Origin: Gracilimonas sp017641085
GTDB lineage: Bacteria > Bacteroidota > Rhodothermia > Balneolales > Balneolaceae
DNA: 64,000 nt
Assembly (NCBI RefSeq): GCF_046115515.1
Contig: NZ_CP175953.1
Direction: 5' to 3' (one strand)
The notes under the pieces were generated by a model that ran no database searches, had not been told where the DNA came from, and was given only the letters and a program-made list of their open reading frames with translations. Each line of letters starts with the position of its first letter. The first letter of the stretch is position 1. A program made the translations under genes and the position numbers. This document shows, in pieces, positions 1 through 8,138 of this stretch.

Positions 1-1446
1 ATTATCCGTGCTCTTCTTAGCCATCGAGGTTCCAATGCGGTGATACCAGTTCAAGATCGGACTGGTTAAATCCGGAACCTGACTGTTGGTCTCATGATTA
101 CGGTAATCATCCAGAAAGAAGGGAAAGGAGGTAGGGAGCGTCATGTTTCGGATCAGTCCCTTGATGGTATTTTGCTTGGACACGGACTGACGGTTTCCAT
201 TGCGGTAGCCAAACAATGACATGAACCAGTCCATACTGGAGCTTTTCCCGGTACCACGTTCCCCAAATTTGAACATCAGTGGAAAGGCTCCGTCCTGTTC
301 TTTGATATCACGACTAAATAAACAAGCAATAGCATAACCCAATGTAGCTCTCACGTTAAGTTTTCCGTTAAAAGATTCCCACATCATGAATTTTTCAGCC
401 AGAAAACGAGCGGAGGCAACGTCATCCGTTGGCATTGAAATGATAGGAGGTTGTACCAATTCGCTTCCGGTCGGACAAACCAATAACTGCCTGCCTTTCT
501 GAATTCTGTTTTCTTCATTGGCTGGATAAAACCGTTGCTTGTTAACATCAAAGAGTCCGTTTTCGAAAAGAAATTCTCCGGGTTTATACTCGCCCCAGCT
601 GGTGATCATCTTCACCGTTGGGTACTCCTGATCATTGATCAGAAACTCATGGAAACGATCAAACACATCATTGTTTCCAATAAACTTCACGAAACCCTTG
701 GACACGAGAAAACTGGAGAACCGTGTTTTGGTTGTAAGCTCCTCAAAGGTGGCAATAGTGATGACGTCTTTATCAAGTCGATTGGTAAGCCGGAGTCGGT
801 AACGCACTTCTTTATCGTCCTCAGTTTGTCCGGGTTGATCGATCATATGTTCGATAGCTTCCTGTACAATCACTTCACAGTCCACAATCTTGATTAGTAA
901 TTTCAGATACTCCTCACGGTCATCGGGAATATCTTTCTTATACATGAATGGATGCACATAGCAGGCTCCATCCATGTTCCTGATACAGGGAGAGATGTAT
1001 GACTTTTCCTTCTCTACTAACTGGTCCTCTTTGATCTGAGTAAGTTGTTCATGCAGTTTTTCCGAAGCCTGTAAATTCTCACCAACGGCTTGTAGCTTGC
1101 GTTTTGAAGGTGGTTTCTTGCTTTGCTTGCCTTTTCGGAGCGCTTTCGGAATCCACCCGGTTTCTTTGGCAGTGCTGTAGATCGAATCGTTTAAATATTT
1201 ATCGGGAAACTGTAGTTGGTAGGGGGTTAGATTTGATTCCTCCCAAAATTCATCGAAGTTCTTTGGAAGATTATTTTTGGTCTTAAAGAGCCACTCCCTG
1301 GCCAGATCTTTTCCTTCTTCGTCATATACAGCCTTGAGTGCTTTGCAAAGAATGGTTTGATCAAATTGAGCCGGGAGGTAGTAAATGGCATCTTTTAAGT
1401 CGGTAGAGTGATGGGATTCAGTGGTTACTGGATATTCTTTTTCCAT
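1..1446 (-). CDS. P-loop primase/helicase-like protein of a mobile element, C-terminus beyond the window edge
   Basis: The minus-strand reading frame is open from an ATG at 1446 to the first base of the window (482 codons, no stop), so the gene continues to the left. A Walker A-like motif, GERGTGKSS, lies near residues 396-404 and a Walker B-like FFLDD near residue 445. The preceding ~390 residues are charged and have no motif I recognise. This layout, a long N-terminal region then a P-loop with a nearby acidic motif, fits replication proteins of phages, satellites and integrative elements (DUF3987/primase-helicase-like). The exact family is inference. It is last in a minus-strand set with two small HTH-type genes and a 430-aa gene, and no integrase is visible. 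Very confident that it is coding, moderately confident of the role. Confidence 0.7.
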   Translation of the reverse strand, partial: MEKEYPVTTESHHSTDLKDAIYYLPAQFDQTILCKALKAVYDEEGKDLAREWLFKTKNNLPKNFDEFWEESNLTPYQLQFPDKYLNDSIYSTAKETGWIPKALRKGKQSKKPPSKRKLQAVGENLQASEKLHEQLTQIKEDQLVEKEKSYISPCIRNMDGACYVHPFMYKKDIPDDREEYLKLLIKIVDCEVIVQEAIEHMIDQPGQTEDDKEVRYRLRLTNRLDKDVITIATFEELTTKTRFSSFLVSKGFVKFIGNNDVFDRFHEFLINDQEYPTVKMITSWGEYKPGEFLFENGLFDVNKQRFYPANEENRIQKGRQLLVCPTGSELVQPPIISMPTDDVASARFLAEKFMMWESFNGKLNVRATLGYAIACLFSRDIKEQDGAFPLMFKFGERGTGKSSSMDWFMSLFGYRNGNRQSVSKQNTIKGLIRNMTLPTSFPFFLDDYRNHETNSQVPDLTSPILNWYHRIGTSMAKKSTDN

Positions 1447-1501
1447 AGTTTTTTGAAAATGTTTAAAAAAATGGGAGCCATAGTTGAAGACTCCCTTGAG
1501 A

Positions 1502-1954
1502 TTAGAGTTCAGACGAGGCTTTTATTTTCTGGCTGATTTCCTGAAGGTCTCTCCAACTATATTGAAATCCACGCTTTGTTTTGATGTATGCAATGCCATG
1601 CAATTTCCTAAGTAAAGCCAGATTTGAGTCGCTTATATCAAAGATTCTTTTTGCTTCTTCTTCGCCAATTAAAATGGTAATGTCTGTGTTTATTTGGCTT
1701 GCTACCCGAAGACGAGTAATAGGAGCTAACTCAGGTGGACTATCGGTTATGAACCTTTCTATATGTCGAACGAGCAGTTCAGCATCTGATTCGTTCTTTA
1801 GACTCTTAACATCTTCGATTCTTTTTACCAATAGAGTTGCATCAAGAGAAACATACCTTTGATCAACTATAGAGGCGTGGAGAGGCCATACAAAAACATA
1901 TGAGCTTAGTATCTTTTTGCAAATCTCGTCATCACTCATGGTATTATTTTTCAT
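1502..1954 (-). CDS. Hypothetical protein with a possible C-terminal winged-helix segment
   Basis: This is a 150-residue protein with no family I recognise with certainty. The C-terminal part (about residues 100-145, containing RIFDISDSNLALLRKL and then RGFQYSWRDLQEI) resembles the last helix and wing of MerR/excisionase-type DNA-binding domains. The same wing-like pattern is seen in the gene just upstream. Its ATG is separated from the stop of that gene by one base, so the two are almost certainly translated from one message. The P-loop gene starts 55 bp downstream. A DNA-binding accessory protein of the element is a reasonable inference, not a demonstrated function. Confidence 0.65.
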   Translation of the reverse strand: MKNNTMSDDEICKKILSSYVFVWPLHASIVDQRYVSLDATLLVKRIEDVKSLKNESDAELLVRHIERFITDSPPELAPITRLRVASQINTDITILIGEEEAKRIFDISDSNLALLRKLHGIAYIKTKRGFQYSWRDLQEISQKIKASSEL

Positions 1955-1955
1955 C

Positions 1956-2210
1956 TTAATACTCTCCCAAGTTGATGAGTGAACGTTCCTGGGTTAATTG
2001 AGGTCTTTTAGCTCGACGAATACGTAATGCTTTAGCCGCGTTTTGTAAATCTTGATGAGACCAAAGTCTTCGTCCTCCGATCTTTTCCGGAACGGGGATG
2101 GATTTTGCCCGAAGGAGGTTATCCAGGTCGTAGTAGTTAACTTCCTGTTTGAGTTGTTGGGAAAGGTATTCGGCTGCTTCGCCTGATGTTAGGTAATCGT
2201 TTAGTCTCAT
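1956..2210 (-). CDS. MerR/excisionase-like small DNA-binding protein
   Basis: This 84-residue protein begins with a helix-turn-helix pattern (YLTSGEAAEYLSQQL), followed by a segment with the canonical excisionase wing, IPVPEKIGGRRLWSHQDL. Such proteins bind DNA as small regulators or recombination directionality factors in mobile elements. It lies between the 430-aa gene and the 150-aa gene, the latter following after one base. The last residues (RSLINLGEY) resemble the end of the upstream 430-aa protein (ESLINLNSK), which may be chance. Role: transcriptional regulator or excisionase of the element, by inference. Confidence 0.75.
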   Translation of the reverse strand: MRLNDYLTSGEAAEYLSQQLKQEVNYYDLDNLLRAKSIPVPEKIGGRRLWSHQDLQNAAKALRIRRAKRPQLTQERSLINLGEY

Positions 2211-2341
2211 TTGATTTCATATTTAATTAAAGTTTGGAGCGACCAAGTGAATAGAATCACGTTGATCGCTGTACCAAACTTCTGGATAAATCGAAATGAA
2301 TTTTCCGCTGGAGAGATTATTTCATTAGCGGAGTTGGAACT

Positions 2342-3634
2342 TTACTTAGAATTAAGATTGATGAGGCTTTCTGTACGAACTCTAGGTACAGGTGTATTAT
2401 ATGCAGGGTTCTCTTTGATGTATAGGTCGTAGGTGATTTTCCTGTAGTAGATTTCCCACATATATTTTAGAAGAGCAGTACTTAGTATATGTTCGCTTTC
2501 CCCTAACTTGGCAACATCATATACTGGGTGAATGTTTAATGGTCTGCGAAGTAAATTAAACTCATTTGAGATAAAATCTTGTTCGATATCGAAGAATTGA
2601 TATTCGGCTAATAACTTACAAAGTTGATTAAGTGTAAATTCAGTATGTACATGTTTAGGTCTTGTGTCATCGCTAGCTGATGTTATCTGAAATCGTGTAT
2701 TTTCAATACATTGAAATATCATTATTTCGATATATAAAGACATAAGACCTTGTTCAATGGCTATAACCGGAAGAAGTCCTTTAGCTATTTCCGGCCATAA
2801 TTTGAAGTCAATTTTTTGCAAGTATAACATCCACATGTATTCATATCTATTAGCCAGGACATCTATATATCTTGAAGGATTGATAAATAAATCAGTGGCT
2901 TGATGATCTTCTGAAGAAACTTTTAAATAGAAAAATTCCTTGGCAATTTCCGGATTGGTCGGTATTGACAACCATTTATAATCACTAAAAAACCCATTCT
3001 TTATTTCAGAGGATAAACAAGCATTGTACTTTAAAATAAATTTCTTAATGATAGTATTGTAACTTTTCAAAGTTTCATCAGAGACATTATCCTTAAGCTC
3101 ATCAATCAAAAGTTGAATATATGAATAGAATGGTGTTTCACTCTCCTGTATAGAACTAAGAAACTTAATTGGGTTGTTTTCAAACATTGATATGCTTTTC
3201 AGAACAGAATTATAAAAAGGGTCATAGAATTCGTTTAGGTAGTGTAGTGTATCATTATCCTTATCAGGATTGTACATGTCGTATCTTGATTGTAATAGAC
3301 AGTTTTTTTGGGAGTCAACTGAACCGTCGTAAGTCATATAAGGTCGAATAGTATGTATAACCTTGCCCACGGTATCATACACCTTTCGCATCTCTGAAAA
3401 TTTGTTCCCCAACTCCATACCCTCAAAGTATGCATAGTAAGCTTTCTCACTCATACCAGTGACTTGTTGTATAGCGTCCTTTATGTGGTTATAGCCGTCG
3501 CCTCGTTTGGAAGTGTAGGTGATGCCCTCCGATTTAATAGTGGTCTCGTTATTGCTCAGAAATTTGAGAAGATCAGCGAGTCTTTTCTCATGTAGTCCGG
3601 CCTGCTCAGGTTTTTTAGACTGTTTTTTGCTCAT
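2342..3634 (-). CDS. Unknown 430-aa protein of the putative mobile element
   Basis: I do not recognise a family. The protein has 430 residues, a Lys/Gln-rich N-terminus and a soluble, largely helical, Tyr/Leu/Ile-rich body with no obvious signal peptide, membrane segment or nucleotide-binding motif. An ATG four bases upstream of the chosen start is in another frame, and no Shine-Dalgarno sequence is apparent. It is the first gene of the minus-strand set and lies directly downstream of the GTTACC repeat clusters, which could be its operators. The gene is more AT-rich than the genes beyond the tRNA, as expected for acquired DNA. An accessory or cargo gene is possible. Confidence 0.65.
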   Translation of the reverse strand: MSKKQSKKPEQAGLHEKRLADLLKFLSNNETTIKSEGITYTSKRGDGYNHIKDAIQQVTGMSEKAYYAYFEGMELGNKFSEMRKVYDTVGKVIHTIRPYMTYDGSVDSQKNCLLQSRYDMYNPDKDNDTLHYLNEFYDPFYNSVLKSISMFENNPIKFLSSIQESETPFYSYIQLLIDELKDNVSDETLKSYNTIIKKFILKYNACLSSEIKNGFFSDYKWLSIPTNPEIAKEFFYLKVSSEDHQATDLFINPSRYIDVLANRYEYMWMLYLQKIDFKLWPEIAKGLLPVIAIEQGLMSLYIEIMIFQCIENTRFQITSASDDTRPKHVHTEFTLNQLCKLLAEYQFFDIEQDFISNEFNLLRRPLNIHPVYDVAKLGESEHILSTALLKYMWEIYYRKITYDLYIKENPAYNTPVPRVRTESLINLNSK

Positions 3635-3666
3635 TCATTGAAATTATTGGGTAAAAAAGGGGGAAT

Positions 3667-3883
3667 AGTTACCAGATAGTTACCAAAAACCCTGAATTTA
3701 CTGGGGTTGAAAAAAAGTCGGGGATGATAGGCAAAACCTAAGAAAAGTGGAAAAGAACTTTGACGAAGTAGTAAGTAAAACCTTATATTTAAGTCTGTTT
3801 TTAAAAACAGCAGAACGAAACCGTTCTTTAACATAATGAGCAGTGCAATTCGTTACCTCGGAGTTACCAGGTAGTTACCAAAA
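3667..3883. repeat. Two clusters of GTTACC direct repeats with 11-bp phasing
   Basis: GTTACC occurs at 3668 and 3679 and again at 3852, 3863 and 3874. Spacing inside each cluster is exactly 11 bp. Two 22-bp segments (3667-3688 and 3862-3883) differ at one base. They lie in the 344-bp stretch between the 430-aa gene and tRNA-Met, which I read as non-coding. One-helical-turn phasing is typical of iterons, operator arrays or integrase arm-type sites. Which of these applies is inference. Confidence 0.7.
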
Positions 3884-3978
3884 CTTGGTCAAAAAGGGGT
3901 GAATTAGTACGATTTACGTTCTAATTGCGAAAATTGAAATCTGCTGTAAGTCACTGAAATAAAGTGATTTAAACTTAT

Positions 3979-4052
3979 GCCGTGGTAGCTCAGATGGTTA
4001 GAGCGCACGACTCATAATCGTGAGGTCGACGGTTCAATTCCGTCCCACGGTA
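3979..4052 (+). tRNA. tRNA-Met (anticodon CAU), elongator type or tRNA-Ile2
   Basis: A full cloverleaf can be drawn. The acceptor stem is GCCGTGG (3979-3985) with CCACGGT (4045-4051), the D arm is GCTC/GAGC, the anticodon stem is CACGA/TCGTG around loop CTCATAA with CAT at 4013-4015, and the T arm is GACGG/CCGTC around TTCAATT. The discriminator is A4052 and CCA is not encoded. It lacks initiator features. A CAU anticodon can also belong to lysidine-modified tRNA-Ile2, which I cannot exclude. The first pair is G-U. Confidence 0.93.
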
Positions 4053-4065
4053 CAAAAAATAAATC

Positions 4066-4097
4066 AAGCCTGATTCGTAAGCGAGTCAGGCTTTTTT
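4066..4097 (+). terminator. Rho-independent terminator after tRNA-Met
   Basis: A 12-bp stem (4066-4077 with 4082-4093, one G-T pair) closes a TAAG loop and is followed by a T run to 4097. It starts 13 bp after the tRNA 3' end. Confidence 0.9.
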
Positions 4098-4159
4098 ATT
4101 TTCTAATAAGATTGTGAATCTTCATATTAGACTTTCTTATTAACTATATAACTCCCGGG

Positions 4160-4786
4160 ATGAAAAAATCTGAACAATACGAAATGGCGCTGCTGGCTGA
4201 AAAGGCGTTGGGGAAAGCCGAGGCAAAGTATGCCGAGCTGATGTATGAGCTTAAGCAGGAAGAGGAATATAAGGCAAGTAACCTTGCTGTTTCTGTTCAT
4301 GATTCCATTCGAAATCTATCCCGTAAAGTGGAAGCCTACCTGAAAGATCAGATCTCAATCGATAAGCTGATTGATGAATTCGTGTTTGAGTACGATATCA
4401 TCGACGGGGAGATGGAAATCGAAAAAGAAGCTTCTCCCAGGATAAAACGCCTTGCCAAACGGCTGCTTTCCAGCTACGAAGATTTTATCATTAAGGTAGG
4501 TGGGAAAAGAAAGCTCAAAAAGCTGGAAAACACCGAAGTGCTTGCCTATCCCAAAAAATCAAAGCGGAAAGCGTACCTGTTTTGGCTGGTTGGGTTTTTC
4601 GGCATCCTTGGCTTCCACCGTTTTTACCTGGGGCGAACCGGAACCGGTATCGGGTGGCTGCTTACCGGAGGGTTGATGGGCTTTGGCGCACTTTATGATC
4701 TGTTTGCTCTATCAAAAATGGTGGAGGAGCAGAATATGTATAATGAACTGCGATCTGCCAAATTGAAGCAACTGGCAGGAGAATAA
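4160..4786 (+). CDS. TM2 domain-containing membrane protein with N-terminal helical region
   Basis: The C-terminal third (about residues 135-195) is a TM2 domain: two hydrophobic helices joined by the diagnostic stretch GFFGILGFHRFYLGRTGTG, then GLMGFGALYDLFAL. The first ~125 residues are charged and predicted helical, probably a cytoplasmic coiled coil. TM2 proteins are small bacterial membrane proteins of mostly unknown function. The gene stands alone between the tRNA terminator and a convergent regulator gene. The ATG at 4160 follows the sequence CCCGGG without a good ribosome site. Family assignment is firm, function is unknown. Confidence 0.88.
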   Translation: MKKSEQYEMALLAEKALGKAEAKYAELMYELKQEEEYKASNLAVSVHDSIRNLSRKVEAYLKDQISIDKLIDEFVFEYDIIDGEMEIEKEASPRIKRLAKRLLSSYEDFIIKVGGKRKLKKLENTEVLAYPKKSKRKAYLFWLVGFFGILGFHRFYLGRTGTGIGWLLTGGLMGFGALYDLFALSKMVEEQNMYNELRSAKLKQLAGE

Positions 4787-4811
4787 CAGCATTTCAGGAA
4801 AATTCAGACAC

Positions 4812-4846
4812 AAAAAAAGCTGACGCCAAATCAATGGTCGTCAGCT
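4812..4846 (-). terminator. Terminator hairpin for the minus-strand LuxR-type gene
   Basis: AGCTGACG (4818-4825) pairs perfectly with CGTCAGCT (4839-4846). On the minus strand the hairpin is followed by seven T residues (4812-4818). It is about 210 bp beyond the stop of the regulator gene, with palindromes and an inverted repeat in between. Confidence 0.7.
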
Positions 4847-4924
4847 AATATCATCTACAGACGGCTATTACCCCATTTGCACTATAAACATACATTTAAG
4901 CAGGAAACCCGTCAATGGAGGGAT

Positions 4925-4958
4925 TTACGTAATTTTTCTACGTAGAAACACGTACGTG
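4925..4958. repeat. Three consecutive palindromes with ACGT cores
   Basis: TTACGTAA (4925-4932), the perfect 14-bp palindrome TTTCTACGTAGAAA (4935-4948) and the perfect 10-bp palindrome CACGTACGTG (4949-4958) lie side by side. All share a TACGTA or ACGTACGT core, so they look like protein-binding dyads rather than a terminator. They are between two convergent genes. Confidence 0.6.
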
Positions 4959-4960
4959 CC

Positions 4961-5053
4961 GAACATTGAACATTGATTAAAGAACATTGAATCTTGAAGT
5001 TAGGTGATCAATTCTGATTTCAATGTTGAGTGTTCACTATTGACTATTCAATG
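4961..5053. repeat. Intergenic inverted repeat built of GAACATTG-type units
   Basis: The left arm (4961-4996) contains GAACATT three times. The right arm (5020-5053) contains its complement, AATGTT and TGTTCA-type units, in imperfect inverted order. It ends three bases before the regulator's stop codon at 5056. It belongs to the class of arm-pair repeats found between genes throughout this window. Confidence 0.6.
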
Positions 5054-5055
5054 TA

Positions 5056-5712
5056 CTATAAAAGTGCTTGTTCATTCTCCATCGCAAAGCGGACCAAAGC
5101 GGCTGTATTTTTCAGCTTTAATTTCTTCAGTAAATTTGTCCGGTGCTTTTCAACGGTGCGGGGACTGATGTAAAGCTTGGATGCAATTTCGGTGCTGGTG
5201 AGTCCTTCCGTGAGAAGTCCCAATATCTCCCGTTCGCGATTGGTAATGGATTTAATAGGATCGCCTGGACGTTTCTTTTTCTTGGCCAAGCGGATGTACT
5301 CCTCGGTCATCATTCGGGAGAATTGTTTACCAAGAAAACGTTCGCCTTCCGAGACTTTCTCTGCTGCATCTATCAGTTCAAGGTGATGGGCCGATTTATG
5401 AATCAGGCCAAAGGCACCGGAATCCAAAAATTCGTTGAGGGTCTTTTGATCGGTGTCGTCGGCAAGCAGCAGGATGTTGGCATCCGGGTTTTTTGAGATA
5501 ATCTTCCGGGCGATGATAATGCCTTCCATCTCAGGCATGGAAAAAGAAAGGATACATAATTGGGGCTTCACGCTCTCGAAAGCAGTAAGCACAAGAGCGC
5601 CATTGTCAATCTCGCTGCAAATATTAAATGCACCGTGATCTCGCAAAATGGAGCTCAGTCCATACCTGAAAATTTCGTTGCCGTCCGCAACAATTGTATC
5701 AATTTTAGACAT
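5056..5712 (-). CDS. LuxR/NarL-type response regulator with degenerate receiver
   Basis: This 218-residue protein has an N-terminal receiver-like domain (about 1-120) and a C-terminal LuxR helix-turn-helix (ITNREREILGLLTEG, then STEIASKLYISPRTVEKHR). I place the start at 5712, not at the upstream in-frame start at 5799, because the ATG at 5712 has a strong GGAGGT ribosome site four bases upstream and gives MSKIDTIVADG, the normal receiver beginning. The expected phospho-acceptor Asp is Ser56 in CILSFSMPEMEG, and the acidic pair is D10-G11 instead of two acidic residues. The conserved Lys (LIHKSA) is kept. It probably works without phosphorylation. No partner kinase is adjacent. Confidence 0.9.
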   Translation of the reverse strand: MSKIDTIVADGNEIFRYGLSSILRDHGAFNICSEIDNGALVLTAFESVKPQLCILSFSMPEMEGIIIARKIISKNPDANILLLADDTDQKTLNEFLDSGAFGLIHKSAHHLELIDAAEKVSEGERFLGKQFSRMMTEEYIRLAKKKKRPGDPIKSITNREREILGLLTEGLTSTEIASKLYISPRTVEKHRTNLLKKLKLKNTAALVRFAMENEQALL

Positions 5713-5838
5713 TTTACCTCCCCAGGCAGAATGGTTTTTTCTCCGACCCACGCGGAGAAAGGACAGATAATGTAGGTAAAAATGAGGGAAGTTCGCCAAT
5801 TAAAATTTTTAGGCGGGTTTTGTTGGCCTATTTATCCT

Positions 5839-6270
5839 TCATTTAATCAAGTTCCATAATATCCAACTGTTGATACCGGATTTCACTGTCCACAGTACCG
5901 TTCGAATCCAATTGGTGGAAACCAGCTTTTTGATGGCGCTATCATCTTTGCTTTTTTCGAGTTCTGAATGAGCCGGAACGGAAAATAGTCCGGTAGCTGC
6001 CCAGATCAGGACTACGATATAGAAGCCGACCGCGTTCAGTGACAACCAGCCATCGATCCAGGCAAGGCCAAAGGAGGAGGTGATTTCAGCTACCATAACC
6101 GGGATCACAATCTTGTCGATGCTGTGTACATGATGATGTTGAAAGGCCGGGAAATTATCGGTTCCCACAAAATGAAAAGATGGGTAGTGAACCAATTGAA
6201 CCGTCCAGATGAGTCCCGCCATAAAGAAGGAGGAAAAGGTGTTAATCAAAAAAATCAGTTCATATGACAT
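5839..6270 (-). CDS. Small membrane protein, about four transmembrane helices, unknown function
   Basis: This is a 143-residue integral membrane protein. Hydrophobic segments lie at about 5-25, 55-75, 80-97 and 122-140, with a His-rich loop (FQHHHVHSID) after the first helix. It resembles small uncharacterised membrane proteins of Bacteroidota (DUF1772-like topology), but I cannot name a family with certainty. The His cluster could bind a metal, which is speculation. It is divergent from aspS, with a short shared upstream region. Confidence 0.7.
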   Translation of the reverse strand: MSYELIFLINTFSSFFMAGLIWTVQLVHYPSFHFVGTDNFPAFQHHHVHSIDKIVIPVMVAEITSSFGLAWIDGWLSLNAVGFYIVVLIWAATGLFSVPAHSELEKSKDDSAIKKLVSTNWIRTVLWTVKSGINSWILWNLIK

Positions 6271-6353
6271 TGGAGTAAGCGATTCGTTTACATTATGTGT
6301 ATTTTCAGCGCCTCATAAACCAAAAGTTTTTCACTTACGATTCATCGAAACGA

Positions 6354-8138
6354 ATGACCCTTAAAAGAACACATACCTGCGGAGAACTTACCGCAAAAAA
6401 TATTGGCGACGAAGTAATTTTAAACGGATGGGTTGGCCCGCGCCGCGATTTAGGCGGTGTAATTTTTATTGATTTGAGAGACCGCTATGGCGTAACCCAG
6501 GTTGTTTTTACTGAAGATGACGATCAGCTGCATGAAAAAGCGGAGCAGCTTCGATCCGAATATGTGATTGGGATTAAAGGGAAAGTTATTACGCGGGGTG
6601 AGGGGAACATCAACCCGAAACTGCCAACCGGTGAAATTGAGATTGAAGCTTCTGAGCTGGTGATCTATTCGGAGGCCGAGACCACCCCGTTCGAGATCAA
6701 AGATGACATCAAGACCAACGAAGATACACGCCTTAAGTACCGGTACCTGGATTTACGCCGCCCGGAAGTACAGCAAAAGCTGATGCTGCGCTCTAAATTC
6801 TATCAGTCGGTGCGTTCTTTTTATCACGAGTGTGATTTTGCTGAAGTGGAAACCCCTGTTTTGATGCGCAGTACCCCGGAAGGCGCCCGCGACTATTTGG
6901 TGCCCAGCCGAGTAAATCCCGGTAAGTTTTTTGCCCTGCCTCAGAGTCCGCAGACCTATAAGCAGCTGCTGATGGTTTCCGGTTATGACCGGTATTTTCA
7001 GATTGTGAAGTGTTTCCGGGATGAGGACTTGCGTGCCGATCGTCAGCCTGAGTTTACCCAGATTGATGTGGAGATGAGCTTTGTGGATGAGGAGGATATC
7101 TACAGCCACCATGAGCAATTAATGAAAAAGGTATTCAAAGAAACTATTGGGGCAGAGATAGAGACGCCTTTTCCGCGAATGACCTATAACGAGGCTATGA
7201 ACACCTATGGCAGCGATAAGCCGGACACCCGGTTTGGACTGGAGTTCGCCGATTTTTCTGAGATTGTGAAAGATGCTGAGTTCAAAGTGTTTTCCGGAAC
7301 CGTAAAAAACGGCGGTGGCGTGGTTGGTATTACCGTGCCCGGACAAGGAGATATGGGCCGAGGAGCCATTGACCGACTCACCGATCGTGTGAAAGAGGAA
7401 ACCGGTGCCGGAGGGCTGATCTACATCAAGATGCAGGAAGACGGTCCACTTTGCAGCGTAGCGAAATTCCTGACGGATGAAATTGTAGAGCAGATGGTGG
7501 AAGAAGCAGGAGCCGGGCAAGGGGATCTTGTGTTAATTCTTGCCGGACCGAAGCCGGATGTGCTCAAACAACTGGGCCAGCTTCGCCTGATGATGGGCAA
7601 AGAGTTTAACCTGATTGATGAATCAAAGTACAACTTCCTGTGGGTAACGGAATTTCCACTGCTGGAGTGGGATGAAGAGACTCGCCGCTACCACGCCATG
7701 CATCATCCGTTCACTTCTCCAAAAGCGGAAGATGTGGAGCTGATGGATTCTGATCCGGCTAAAGTACGAGCCCGAGCCTACGATCTGGTATTGAATGGGA
7801 ATGAAATTGGCGGCGGATCGATTAGGATTCATGACCAAAAAATGCAGAGCAGAATGTTTGAGCTGCTGGGAATTGGCGACAAAGAAGCCCGGGAGAAATT
7901 CGGTTTCCTGCTGGATGCCTTTAAATACGGTGCACCACCACACGGCGGAATTGCTTTTGGCGTAGATCGTATTGTGATGTTGCTGACCGGCGCGAAGAGC
8001 CTCCGTGATGTAATCGCTTTCCCGAAAAACCAGAAAGCGCAAAGTATGATGGATAATTCACCGGATGTGGTGGACGAAGATCAGCTTGATGAACTGCATA
8101 TTTCCATTAAGAAAAATATTAAGGACCAACTATTGTGA
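6354..8138 (+). CDS. aspS: Aspartyl-tRNA synthetase
   Basis: This cytoplasmic enzyme charges tRNA-Asp. The 594-residue frame has an N-terminal OB-fold anticodon-binding domain (to about 110), class II motif 2 (FRDEDLRADRQPEFTQID), the bacterial GAD insertion (about 290-400) and motif 3 (GIAFGVDRIVMLL). An in-frame start at 6297 would add 19 residues. I prefer the ATG at 6354 because MTLKRTHTCGEL matches the usual family N-terminus. Neither start has a clear ribosome site. Length matches bacterial-type AspRS (about 590). Its stop overlaps the GTG start of the DUF429 gene by four bases, implying translational coupling. Confidence 0.97.
   Translation: MTLKRTHTCGELTAKNIGDEVILNGWVGPRRDLGGVIFIDLRDRYGVTQVVFTEDDDQLHEKAEQLRSEYVIGIKGKVITRGEGNINPKLPTGEIEIEASELVIYSEAETTPFEIKDDIKTNEDTRLKYRYLDLRRPEVQQKLMLRSKFYQSVRSFYHECDFAEVETPVLMRSTPEGARDYLVPSRVNPGKFFALPQSPQTYKQLLMVSGYDRYFQIVKCFRDEDLRADRQPEFTQIDVEMSFVDEEDIYSHHEQLMKKVFKETIGAEIETPFPRMTYNEAMNTYGSDKPDTRFGLEFADFSEIVKDAEFKVFSGTVKNGGGVVGITVPGQGDMGRGAIDRLTDRVKEETGAGGLIYIKMQEDGPLCSVAKFLTDEIVEQMVEEAGAGQGDLVLILAGPKPDVLKQLGQLRLMMGKEFNLIDESKYNFLWVTEFPLLEWDEETRRYHAMHHPFTSPKAEDVELMDSDPAKVRARAYDLVLNGNEIGGGSIRIHDQKMQSRMFELLGIGDKEAREKFGFLLDAFKYGAPPHGGIAFGVDRIVMLLTGAKSLRDVIAFPKNQKAQSMMDNSPDVVDEDQLDELHISIKKNIKDQLL

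Noticed and set aside
535..1286. Plus-strand frames within the first 1.4 kb
   Set aside because: They run antisense to a 482-codon minus-strand frame that has Walker A and B-like motifs; they are shadows of that gene.
3631..3834. A 67-codon minus-strand frame upstream of the 430-aa gene
   Set aside because: Hydrophobic, low-complexity translation with no family pattern; it overlaps the GTTACC repeats and the next start codon. Read as non-coding.
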